Shown here piece by piece: positions 49,330 to 61,084 of a stretch of DNA of 64,000 nt; the first letter of the stretch is position 1; each line of letters starts with the position of its first letter. The notes beneath the pieces were generated by a model. That model saw only the letters and a list, made by a program, of their open reading frames with translations, did not search any database and was not told where the DNA came from. Location of the stretch: contig CM034240.1 in NCBI GenBank assembly GCA_019916065.1, forward strand, positions 16,291,894-16,355,893, read 5' to 3'. Source of the stretch: Vitellaria paradoxa. Its lineage: Eukaryota; Streptophyta; Magnoliopsida; Ericales; Sapotaceae. A program made the position numbers and the translations under genes.

Positions 49330-50090
49330 TTATTTCTTGGTTTCAATCATTTCACTAAAGCCAATTTCAATTTATTTTTCTGGTAAAAATCTTGAAACAA
49401 ATTCCAACTTGCTGCAAATGAGGCCAAGAGCTTTGCCTCTGCCTTTACTATTCAACTACTTGGCCAAATCTCTACTCCTACTATTTCTGTTAATTATGAT
49501 GAGAAATTTGAAAAGTTCAACGATCAAACTTTAAAAAGTGGCAATAAAAGATGTTATTTTATCTGATGGAGGAAGCTCATAAGTTATTTGAAGAAGAAAC
49601 AGATGTGCAAGTCATTAACTCTGTTGAGACTTAGACGTATTCTGATTTTTTGTACAAAAACTATGTCATGAATGGTTTACGTGACTTGCTGTACAATGCT
49701 TCTTGTATAATAAAGACTGCAAAAGAGTTTTGGGAATTCTTAGGCTAGAAATATGAAAGAGAGTATGTCTGAGTAAAGAAATTTGTGGTCGATCGATTCC
49801 TTGATTATAAGATGGTGGATTCCAAGGCTGTGATCTATCAAGTGCAAGAAATTCAAGTGATTTTGTATGATATTCAAGCTAAATGAATGAACTTGAGTGA
49901 AACCTTCCAAGTGGCTGCAATTATTGAAAAGCTACCTCCTGGTTAGAAGGATTTTAAAAATTACCTTAAGCACAAGCAAAAGGGAATGAATTTAGAGGAA
50001 TTGATTGTTAGATTTCGAATCGAAGAAGACAACGGAGGTTTTGAACATAAAGTGTTCAATCCAACCGCTACTAATTTCCAAATTTTCAAT
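49330..50090 (+). pseudogene. Copia gag (UBN2-type) fossil
   Basis: The + strand carries broken Copia gag frames: MEEAHKLFEEETDVQVINSV; YKNYVMNGLRDLLYNASC then IIKTAKEFWEFL; FVVDRFLDYKMVDSKAVIYQ then VQEIQVILYDIQAK; and LSETFQVAAIIEKLPPG followed by KDFKNYLKHKQKGMNLEELI and VRFRIEED. Several in-frame stops (for example after DIQAK and PPG) and a frameshift make it non-functional. Pol and the 3' LTR are absent; similarity stops near 50090. It belongs to a different element from the one at 27.8-32.1 kb. Confidence 0.85.
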
Positions 50091-51340
50091 TAACACCATG
50101 AATAAATAGTATTAATAGTCAGATAATTAAATAAATTTTATTTATAGAGATTTTTAATTTCTCGGATATTACAATTTAATTTATAAAATAAAGAAATGAT
50201 AATTTTTATTATATTTTAGAGATTTTGGGTAAAGCAACTGACGTAAGTAAGTTCAAATTTGCACTCTGATAAATGCTTCTTGCATTCAGTTCATATTTGC
50301 ATTCTCATAAATGCTTCCTGCACTCCCTTTATTTATTTATTTATTTTTTTTTTTTTTGAAATTTCATTCAAATGACCAATGTCCTATGAATAATTAACAT
50401 TACATATTAATTTCACAAAATTATCAAAATGTCTAGAAATGTAACTTATCAATGCAATTAAAATGTTTACAATAGAAAATAATTTTTAAAAAAATTAAGA
50501 TTTGACAACTTAGCAAAATATTTTAATTTTTTGTCATGGGAAGGTGATCACTCATATGTTATAAGTAAAACTTTTTAAAAATTCAGGTTGCAATTGCCTC
50601 TTCGTTTATTAAAAAATTTTAAAAAATTATATTAATAAACAATTATTATTTGGTAAAAATAAATTCAACTTTATAAAATATGTCATTTTAATAATAATTA
50701 ATTGAAAAATTCACTTATGTCATAATCCTCATATTATATTATTTTAATAATTCATATGTCATAATCGTCATATTAAGGCCATGCTGATCTTTATTTTTAT
50801 TTTTTGCTTTGTAAAATTTAATATAACTAAAATATTTTTAATTTTTATGCTATAAGTGAGATTTTTTTTTTTCAAAATTCATGTTGTAACTGTTTGTCAT
50901 TGACTCATTATTTAATTCAATATGAAATAAAAATTGCACCTGTGGTATATGAGTTTTGTTTCTATGATAAGAATTAAAATACTTGTCAACAAAATGATAA
51001 AATTTAAAAATATTTTGATAAGTTATTTTATCTATATTTTTTAATTTATTTTCTTATCATAAAATTTAAATTATACAAATTCAAAAAATATGACGTATGA
51101 GTTAATTTTTCATGATAAAAATTAAGAATATATTATAAGTTTCCAAACGTAGATTTTTAAAAAATATTTTTAATTATGAAAATTATATCGATAGGTTACA
51201 TTTTTAGATTTTTTAATAATGTAGTAAAATTAATATTGAGAGTTGATAAGTCGCACATCATTTTGGTTAAAAAAAAAAAGGCAAAACAAAACAAAAATGG
51301 CAAGAAACATTTTAGAAAGTCCAAAGAGGACTCCTGATAT
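50091..51340. other. AT-rich intergenic DNA
   Basis: No coding signal or defined element was recognised between the gag fossil and the Helitron-like element. Confidence 0.55.
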
Positions 51341-51349
51341 AAATGCCTA

Positions 51350-53401
51350 TCTATACTACTATAAATCTATATCTATATCTATCTATATCTATACTACAAT
51401 AAAAAGTATGAATATGTGAAAAAAAAAATTTAGATACTTAAACTCTTCTAATATTTTTAATCAAATTCAATTTTACCTTCTATCAAACTCACAGTTTCTC
51501 TTCTATCTTCTCTAATCAATGTTGAACTCCATTATCAATAGTGAGGCCTCCCATATTCGTAACTCTAATTTAGAATCAATAATGAGACACTCTAATCAAC
51601 GTTGAGACCTCCATCTCTATAACTGTAATTCCTAATCAATTGTGAGACTACCTAATGGCAAGAACTCCTATTTTCATTAATGTAATATATTGTATTGCAC
51701 ATATACACTCTACTTCTTTCTCTTCGTCCTCTCTCTCGTCCTCTCATTCTCCACCCTTCTACTCCCTCCATGCACTTTCCTTTCTCTGTACCATCTTCCC
51801 AACTCAGCATTCTTATGACCGTCAAAACCTTTCTTAACCCACAAAGTATCTATCTCTCCTCTTCTTCCTCCTCCTCTCCCAGTCGTCAATATCTTGCTGT
51901 AAGATAAGCGTTTTTCTGGGTCAATATCTTACTGTGAGGTAAGCGTTTTTCTAGGTAAATATAGCCAGGGTCCAAGTTTAACTCTTTTTTTTTTTTTCGC
52001 TTTCCTTTTACTTCATTTATTTAAAAAAATTGTTATCTTGATTATTAGATCATGTTGATATCTATATATACAGATTAATATCTATATATATATATATATA
52101 TTTCTTGTCAAATTCCTCTTTGGAGTAATTTGTTTTTTAGTAAATGGGTTGCCTTGATTTTATTTGCTAAGTTTGACTTTTATCATTGTTTTGGGGGTCA
52201 TGTGCCAACAACTTGATCATAGGATCCAAAAAAGAGCATGATCAACAACTTTTTTTTCTTACTTTTTTTTTTTTTAATCAAAAACATTAGATAGTCACGA
52301 CACCTCAAATTATTAATTAATTTAAAATTATTTACTAATACTAATTAATACTAATTTGTTTGATAATGAGATTTACAATGAGATTTCTCCTTCAACCTTA
52401 TATTTCATAACTTGTGTTCTTGTAAATATTCTCTTCATCAATGAAGGCCCATATAATACTTTTGTCCCAAGTTAATTAAAAGCGGTACAATAAAATAGAC
52501 CTTTTCTTCTTTTTTTTTTTTTTTTCCTACCTCTTCTTTTTATATTTTTTTTATTTGATTGTGTAAAATGGATACGATTATATATTTTATCAAGTGAGAT
52601 TGCCTCTTCACTAATTGGTTACCTCTATGTCAAATTAGGCTCCTTCTAAGGAAAAAAAAAAAGAAAAAAAAAAACTTGAGAGAGAAATTTGGATAGTACA
52701 AAGAATTTTATTTACATGTAAGAATTTATTGGGTTAATTGATTTGGCCATAAGGAATAATATTGATGGATATGACTTCAAAAGTGATAAGAGCAAAATGA
52801 ATAAAATAATTTTGGTTATAAATATTTATCAAATGGACAAAATTTAATAAAAGTAATCGTGCTTAAGATTTGATTAATGCATATCTTTTAGTATTGTTGC
52901 TTACAAAAATGAATTGATTTTAAAGAAAAATCTTGCAGTGATTAGATTATGAATATTATTTTTTGCAAGATCTTAAATTTGTATTGCACATTATAGATAT
53001 TTAGTTTTCTCTTATTAAAGTTTTAGGTATAATTTTACTAATAAACTTTTGTAAAAATTGTATGGTGGTGAAATTACATTTACTCTGCATAATAGAAATA
53101 CATTGATATTTTTATATACTAATATTTTTATAATTTTGTGAACCGACAAGTAAAATGAAATAATATAAATATTATAGGCATGCATTATATGAAATTTCAT
53201 ATTAAGGTTCTAATTTTTTACTAAATCATCAAAGATTTCATTTTTTCACTTTGAAATTCTCTCTTAAATATGGCCTAAAAGTAAATGAAACTAAAAAATA
53301 ATTTAATATAGAAAGGATATAAGGAATGAAAATTTATTTGTTATTATTTTTTAATTTAAATATATAAAAAATTAACATGCACACACGTGTAATCTCACTA
53401 G
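51350..53401 (+). mobile_element. Helitron-like non-autonomous element (~2.05 kb)
   Basis: The 5' end is TCTATACTACTATAAA (51350) after an A. A second TCTATACTACAATAAAAAGT at 51388 could equally be the start, because TCTATA units intervene. The 3' end is a short palindrome ACACGTGT followed by AATCTCACTAG (CTAG at 53398-53401) and a T in the flank, matching the A/T insertion and CTRR end rules. No Rep/helicase is encoded. The left part is C/T-rich and leader-like (51690-51900), followed by a ~38-bp direct duplication (GTCAATATCTTGCTGTAAGA-type) near 51886-51955. Confidence 0.65.
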
Positions 53402-53808
53402 TTATTATGAAGGAAGATAAGGTATATTTGATGAAACTCCAAATTTAATGGAATTTTAGTTTTGTTGAAATATTTTTTCTCCCTCTATAATACTCCTTGA
53501 TTCTCTATATATAACTATATATAACATTAATGGTATTGGAAGCAAAATTTTTATAACTAACATATAATTAAATAATTTTATTTATTTTATATATTTTTAT
53601 TCCTTAAATGTCCTTTAACTGTCCCCAACTTTTATAATTTCTTTAAATATTTTTAATTAATTATTGTCTACTTAGTACTTTAATTACTCAGTATTTATCA
53701 TTTAAGACACTTTTATAAAATTTTTTTGTACTTTTTATTTTATTTAAAAAATTAATAAAAATCAAAATTAATAAAAATCACACAGGGCGTGTCCATTTCT
53801 AACGGGTG

Positions 53809-53836
53809 CGGGGGTGTGTGTGTGTGTGTGTGTGTT
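53809..53836. repeat. (GT)n microsatellite
   Basis: About ten GT units after a GGGGGTGT segment. Confidence 0.95.
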
Positions 53837-54039
53837 ATTGCTCTCACGTAGCGTTTGGGAAGAATAGTTAAGTACTCAGGTTTTTAGTTTTTTTTTTTAA
53901 ATAATTAAATTTATCTTTTTATATTTCAATTTTTTTTGAATAATAAAGGACAAAAAATTAAATTAATAAAAATTTAAAAATTAAATACTAAAAAGTTACA
54001 TTTTTTGCTTTCCAAACACAAAAAAAAAAAAGTTAATTT

Positions 54040-55455
54040 TTTAATAATTATCTATGAAAACTTCTTACGTATAAATTAATATAATTATAAAATTTACATA
54101 TTTTAAATACACTAGTAATTAAATTAAAAAATAAAAATAAAAATGAAATTAAATTAATAAACACAAATATAAAATGATTAAATAATAATTAAATTACTTG
54201 TCTCGTAAAAACAACTCTTAGTATTTTTAAAATTTAAAATATAAAAAGTATCAAAATATTAATTAGGATCTAGAGTAGTTATTTTTATAAAACAAAAAAA
54301 TTATTATTAAATCCTACGAATACTTTCTATATTCATCATTCTACTTTTTTTATTCTTACAAATATTTGAATAAAATTAATCTTGAGAGTGATTTTTTTCT
54401 AAATTCTAATTTTAAATTTAAATTGATCAAATTGATCATATTTTTTATAAAGTACAATGTATAATTAATAATAATAATTTTAATTTAAGTTATTTTTTAT
54501 GAAATCAATCAAGAAATTTAGAAATTTTTGAACAGAATGCTCTCTTTTATTTTCCAATTCTTTTTTTAACTTCTTTTTGTCTCATACAAGTGCATGACAA
54601 CAATTACATTTTTTCATTTTGCTGGTATAGCCACTTAGGTCGTATGATATGATTGTAAGTAATATAAAGTGAATTAATGAGTTTTTAAAATAGACCCGCT
54701 TTCTTATTGTTTCACTATCTTCATAAAATTTATATACTTTAGACATATCTAAAATTTAATTCAAAAACACAAATAAAGATATTCAAATAATAATTAGACT
54801 TGAAATTGATTGAAAAATGACTCTATACTAATTAAATATAAAAGATTTAACTCCTTTCATAATAACAACTTTGAGTATATTTTAAATTTAAAATACAAAG
54901 AAAAAGATAACTACAACTAATTAGGCTTGAAAGTGTATAAATATTAATTAGGCTAGAGATTAAATTTTCTTAAGTTCAATTTTAAAGTTAAATTAGTTAT
55001 ATTGACCATCAGTTGAAAACTTTATTAATAAACTTCGTATTTAATTTATTTTTTAAAGCATGACATACAAATAATAAAAATAATATTTCTAATTCGATTT
55101 ATTTTTATAAAATTAGTCAAAAAATTAATTTAGTACAATTGAGATCAATAACTCAAGCTAATTTTACAAAATGAGCAAATAATTAAAAATAAAAACATAT
55201 ATTATAGTTAACAAATAATTTAAAATAAAAAAGAGAGATCGATTATGTAAGTTGGTGATTTAGTATTTATTTTAGAATAAATTTTAATTTTTAAAATTGG
55301 GTGAGGCAGAGATTTAGTAAAATATAAAGTTTAAATATTCATATAGAAGCCTAACTTTGTTCAATTCTATCGGCTCACTAATATTAACATAAGTAAAAAA
55401 TATAAAAAATTTAATATTTATTTTATAAAGTTATGAAACTTTATTGAAATATTTT
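54040..55455 (+). repeat. Long AT-rich repeat family E, copy E3
   Basis: Same landmarks and direction as E1 and E2, ending TTTATTGAAATATTTTGTAAT. At about 54961-54975 it keeps the continuous sequence (TAAATTTTCTTAAGTTCAAT) that is broken by the SINE in E1. Confidence 0.6.
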
Positions 55456-56037
55456 GTAATAGGGGTGGGTTTCCTTTGCACTCCATAATTGGATTCTTAT
55501 ACTCTATTTTTATATTTTTATTAAAAAAATTAAACAATTACCTTTATTTTTTGTATAAGGATATTTATAACATTAAAATTATACAATATATGTTATTAAA
55601 AAAATAAGGGTAGTTAGGTAATTTTATTTAAACAAAAATTTGTGAAGTGCAAATAGACTTATCCTTTGTACACAATTCGTTTAATAAAAGATAAATTTAT
55701 TATATCTTTTATTTATTTTCAGTTACTAGTATATTATTTTTATTATTTTTTGTTTTTTAAAAAATATTTAAATTTATATTAATAAAAAATTATAACTAAA
55801 AAATAATTTTAAGTGTTATTAAGTGTGGGAGATAAGGAATCACGAAAGAGAGGGAAAGAAAGTGGGGGAAAAAAATGAATGTAAATGACAACTGTTAGTT
55901 TTTTTTTTTTTTTTTTTTCTTTTTTGGTGGGTGTGGCAATGTATTATAATCCGGTGCACGGCGCACCGGACACACCCGGAATCCCGATACAGAGCAGAAA
56001 CGGAGTGGGTTTTGGGGACTGTAGCCGCAGGAAGGAG

Positions 56038-56067
56038 GGAGGGAGAGAGAGAGAGAGAGAGAGAGAT
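56038..56067. repeat. (GGGA/GA)n tract in the 5' leader
   Basis: About thirteen GA units run directly into the proposed ATG at 56066 of the unknown five-exon gene. Confidence 0.95.
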
Positions 56068-59000
56068 GTGCGATAACCTATTTCAGGGGCTGCCACCTCC
56101 ATCTGCGCCTTCTCCTCCTTCCACCGAACAACATCAACAATCGTCAAATGCCGCCGCCATCGTCCCTACCACCAAAGAATCTATTCCGAATCCGCCGCCG
56201 CCTGTGCTTAAGAGCGCTCTCAAACGCACCAAGCCTACTGAATCGCAACCTGAAGGTACCGCAATTTCCCACAAAAAGAAGGTTGGGGGGGGGGAGGAAA
56301 TAACCCCTCATCTTTCTCTGTATTCACTGTTATTTGCTTCTTTCACTTCTGATTTTTTGTTTTGAATTATTATCTTATAGCAATTCGTTACGTCAGTGGA
56401 TTTCATTCTGTGTGTGTGGATGTCTTGAATGTTGTTGGTTCTTGGTTATTTTAGATGATCTGATTTCAGAAATCGTTAGGGTTTCATTATATTGCATTTA
56501 TGTGAATTTTGGGCTGTCAAAGGTGAGGAAAATAGATTATAGGGTGAAAAGGAAGACAGCCCCATAACTATAAGCAACTAAAAGAACAAAAGGGTCTACT
56601 TAATTGGTACAATTATTTGTTCTGGTGGCAAAGTGCAACGAAAACATTTGATCCGGATTGTGTTTTTCTTCCTTCCCCGGGCAAACCATCCAGGCTTTCA
56701 TGCACGTATGGCTGTAAGCAAACCTAGTCAGACAAAATAGTTCTCTGTTTGTGTTCGGGGCGGTGAATTGTATAGGTTCTTAATTTGGCTAGTTGGATTT
56801 TAACCAAACTTGAGATCACCCTATGGGTGTTTCTCAAATCCTTTGATTTTCATGGCTGATACTGCTAATCCACCAGAAGAGAATAGTTTGATTAAAACAA
56901 AACGAAGGTCCATATGGATCTGCCCATGATTTGGAGGTTCATCTTTGAACTTTCAGCATCACCAAGATGAATAAGAAACTTGAAAATTATAATATCGGGA
57001 GACAACATGCTCAGAAGTATATGGTTTGTGTCATATGTGAAGACACATAGAGCAGGCAAATAAACTCTAAAGTTCTACAGTTGAAGAGTGGAATATAATA
57101 TTGGTTTTTGCAGTAAAAGTGAGGTCTGATATGGTACATTAAGGTAGATTTTGCACATTGCTTTCCACTATTGGCTATTGGATTTGTTCATAGACCTTTT
57201 CGGATTTCAGATAATAAAATTTGGACTATTGTTAGATTGTTGCCCTTAGCCTTATTTAGACAGCCTGCCTAGCAGAGTCATGGATAGCTTGAGCTTCGTT
57301 GACATCTAACATGAACGTTTGTATAAGCTGCTTTTTAATTTCTTGGTTGTTTCTAGCCATAGTTTGAATTATAAAATGGATTAGTATCAGATATTGATTT
57401 GAACTTTTCACGTATAAAAAAGGTATCTGAATCATTTATTGTGATTCCAGCAACAGCACCTGAAAAGCGTCTTAGATTTAAAACAACAACGGATGCCTCA
57501 GAAACACAAGTTATAGAGGCCATGCAAAAGATAACGTCACATATTAAAAACCCTGCCAAGTTTGGTAAGGCTTCGAAACTTGCTGTACAACTGATTCAGG
57601 CTGGGAGCATCAGCCCTGGAACAAGTGATTACTTCTTTGCCATTCTGGAATCTGCAATGTCGTCACCCACTGCTTGTAATGATGCTTCAGTAAGAGCAGA
57701 TTATCGTGCGTTATTCTCCACAGCACAAGATGCAGTTGAAGTGAGAACTTAGTTTTTAAAAGAAAATTTGAAGAATTTTTAGTTCTTTGGAAGCTTTGTG
57801 ATGTGGGCACGGATTACCTTAATATCATTTTTTTTTTTCTTTTTGCAGTCTTTTAATGAGAAGCAGAGAAATCAATTAACTGCGTGGATGATTAGGGCTG
57901 TAGTGGCAAATGATCTATTCACCGATGACAGCTTTGTGGTACGTATTTCACTTAATAGTATGTACTATTACAAGACTTTCTAAGCTGTAGCTGAATAAAC
58001 CGTGGCTTGATAGTTTATTGGGGATGGTGTTTGTTTGTGCTACAAATGATAACATTCATGCATGCTACTCTAACAATGGAGAATTGATAAACTTTTTGTT
58101 CTTTGTTTACTTGCAGTTTTTAAGCATCAAAGCTACTATGAGATTTTTTAACACACGGTTTTTAATTATTATTTGGATACCAGAGGTATCCCCAACTTGA
58201 GTGAGACTAGTCCCCTGGGTTTGGGGAAGGATTATGGTTTTTACTTTGTAAAACTGTTATTGCAACCCTTTTGGGTGAATTTTTGGAATAATTTATTTAA
58301 AAAGATATTAGTTTCAAGTCTTAATGTTGTAAGTCCATTCCCATTTCCCTCTCTTCCCCTTTCTGTTTTATTCTTTCAGATGCAACTTTAGAGGAATTAT
58401 TATGCGCTTAGTGTCATGGCCTTTGCAAATTCAAGTTACTAAGTTCTTGTGCTCATGTTCTTTTCCATTGCTAGCTGCCCAAAATGACAAAATTGCCAAG
58501 TGTCTGGGTGTCCAACATTTCAAGGTCTGAAAATTCTAACTTGGAAATAGAGGCAAATTAAATTATATTTAAGAAATTATATTAATAATCCAGACATTAT
58601 CCATGGTTAAGAAGTGAAAGAATGACAGTTGTGAAATAACAAGGATCAAATTCAATTTTTAACGAGCATTGTTCATATATTTTCTAGTGGGAAGCACATA
58701 TATTTTCTAGGGAGGAAGTCTTTCATTCGCAAAACATATATACACGGTCATTAGTTGTTCTCAGACACTGATGCTTTTGACTTCAGATATAATGCATGAC
58801 AAATTATGTTGTAACAAGTTTAACAAATTTATTTTGGGCTCAATCGAGACGATTCAGAAGAACTATTTCCAGATGAGTATCTGATTTATTCATTTCTTTT
58901 TGTTTGTTTTGTTTTCTTAATTGAGTCAAAACCCGTCATACGCATTTGGAAAACCTCTCTGTAGGGACACTGTAATGAAATCACCTTGCCATTGTAATTT

Positions 59001-61084
59001 GTGGATTCTTAAAGAAATAGGTAGTTTCAGCAGGCATTTTGTTTATGGATAATTAACCTGGAAAGCTGGGCAATCCTGGTAGAACTGGAATGTGTGGTGT
59101 ATTTGGTGTTATATTACTGGTCTTACTATGATCCAATTTACGCAGACTAGATGTTCACATATTTCTGGCCATAAGATAGAAAAAATGTGTTTTGCATGAT
59201 GCATAAATCTTGATTTGTTAAGCTCATTAGGAAGTGTACATGTTAATGTCCTGTGCCATACTTGGGATACTTTTGACATTTTGAGTCCTGCCAATCTATG
59301 TGCAGAATTACTTCATGCTACAAATTGTGGAACCACTTGCTGGTGGTGATCCCATGAACTTTTAGTTGGAAAATAAGAATAAAACCTGAAATTTGTTAAG
59401 GAAGACTACTCATTGAATCAGGCATCAAATTAAGAACCGGGGAGTCAAGACTTGGGCTAAATTTGGTTGAACTAGTTTGCCTTGAACTTTAAGATATGTG
59501 AAATTACAAGGTTTTATGACTTATATTTGTACCTTTGAAATTGTATTCCGAATGCTAATTTGTTGGACTTCTATTATTAGTTAATTTGTAGCACTGATGT
59601 TGCTACACTTTCTGGAATGTGGGTGAGACTTAGGCTAAGTTTGCTTGAATTAGTTGCCTTGAACTATAAGATACCAGACGCTGGTGCACATGCGATGCAT
59701 GTGAAATTTTTTTTCTAATATTTTGATAGACATTTATAAGGATAAAGATAACTATTAAATAGAAAATATACCTTAATTGTTTTTTAAATTTGAACATGAT
59801 AACTGAATTTCTAAATTTGAATTTAAATTTGAAATTTTTGTGTTTGAAAAGGTTGTAAAATAACTATTATATCTTTACTTTTTAAAATTAAGAAGTATAT
59901 ATGTATTTAGTTTTAGAGGTACTTTTGTCAATTTAGAAAATAGGAGTTTCACCACTGTCACTTTATAAAAATGAGAGCCTCACCAAATCGCAGTGCTCGC
60001 TCTATAATAGTATAGATGTGAAATTACAAAGTTTTATGACTTTTTTATTTGTCTTTCAAATTGTATTCCCGATGCTAATTTCTTCTACTATTAGTTAATT
60101 TGTGGTACTGATGTTGCTACACTGTCTGCAATGTGGGTTTTTATTGGCACGTGTAATCTTCACACCCATTCCATTAACAGAACGGAGTGAGCCTGGAATT
60201 TGGCTTTTAACTTGTGAAAATTATTTAATTTTACTATTGTATAGCTGCTACAGGGTCTGTTTGAATTTGTCAGCGGCTAATTATTTCCTTTCTCATCTTT
60301 TGTTTTGGTGGGTTATCATTTAGTTTTCGAAAGCCACTGGACAAATTAAAGAAGCTATATTGAACCTTCCTGTTGCTACCAAAGATGAAGACAGGGAAGA
60401 AGCTGCAGCACTGAAAGACGAGGCTGAAGTAGCAGTTGTGAACAGTCAGACTAATACAAATGTGTCTTCTGCCGCCACGTCTGAAAGAAATGACAAGGAT
60501 GACTCAGATCCATTTGGCCTTGATGCACTGATTCCCAGCAAATCGAATAAAGATGAGAGAATCAAAGGAAAGAAAGAGTCGGCAACAAAAATTGAGGAAG
60601 ACGAAGAGACGAAGAAATTTCTCAAATCAAAGAGAGAAGCATTGATTCTTTGTTTGGAGATTGCTGCACGGCGTTACAAAACCCCATGGTAAAAATCCAG
60701 ATTTTCCCCATGCATGTAGTAGTGCTGCCTTTTTTTTTTTTTTGGTAGCATTGTACTTTATAATTTTAGTTGGTTGGTTTCTTTTCCCTGTTGAACAAGT
60801 TGGATCTTTGTCTTGTCAGGTGCCAAACTGCCATAGATATCCTAGTGAAGCATGCCTTTGATAACATTTCGAGGTTCACCTCCAGACAAAGGGATGCCAT
60901 CGAGAAACTTTGGACTTCTATACGGGAACAGCAAACTCGTAGAAAGCAAGGGAAGTCGGTGTCGGGGAAACTTGATGTGAATGCTTTCGAGTGGCTGCAG
61001 CAGAAATATGCAAATGAGAAGATTAGCATCCGGCATTCTGTTGGAGGTAGTGGGGACCGTCGGGCTCAACAGTGGCTTGGTTAG
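56066..61084 (+). CDS. Unknown five-exon protein, 399 aa
   Basis: Exons 56066-56255, 57451-57740, 57849-57938, 60324-60688 and 60820-61084 have GT-AG introns and join in phase (1200 bp). The ATG giving MCDNLFQGLPPPSAPSPP was chosen because the earlier in-frame ATG (55931) would translate the GA repeat. Seen: a Pro-rich N-terminus with basic LKSALKRTKP; a segment starting EKRLRFKTTTDASETQVIEA followed by a predicted-helical stretch (to ~190); an acidic, Ser-rich linker with DPFGLDALIPSK (252-263); and a C-terminal region from about 287 (KKFLKSKREALILCLEIAAR, TAIDILVKHAFDNISRFT, DVNAFEWLQQKYANEKIS) ending RRAQQWLG. No enzyme motif, signal peptide or membrane segment is evident. I believe similar proteins occur in other plants, but I cannot name a family. 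Intron 3 (2385 bp) carries a tandem duplication and a Helitron. Confidence 0.85.
59449..60146 (+). repeat. 178-bp tandem duplication, second copy split by a Helitron
   Basis: Copy 1 is 59449-59626 (GACTTGGGCTAA to GCAATGTGGGT-like). Copy 2 starts at 59627 (GACTTAGGCTAA), is interrupted after AAGATA at 59673, and resumes at 60017 with TGTGAAATTACAAAG to about 60146. Copy 1 reads AAGATATGTGAAATTACAAG without interruption. Confidence 0.85.
59674..60016 (-). mobile_element. 343-bp non-autonomous Helitron
   Basis: On the - strand it begins TCTATACTATTATAGAGCGA (5' TC rule) after an A. It ends with a hairpin region (CACATGCATCGCATGTGCACC) trimmed to ...AGCGTCTGG, i.e. CTGG matching CTRR, followed by T. 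It lies between A and T of AAGATA/TGTGAAATT, and the uninterrupted site is preserved in the sister duplicate at 59491-59505. It has no coding capacity and lies in intron 3 of the unknown gene, in antisense. Confidence 0.85.

Noticed and set aside
55931..56065. Upstream in-frame ATG for the unknown five-exon gene
   Set aside because: Use of this start would translate the GA microsatellite (GEREREREREM); the ATG at 56066 gives a normal N-terminus.
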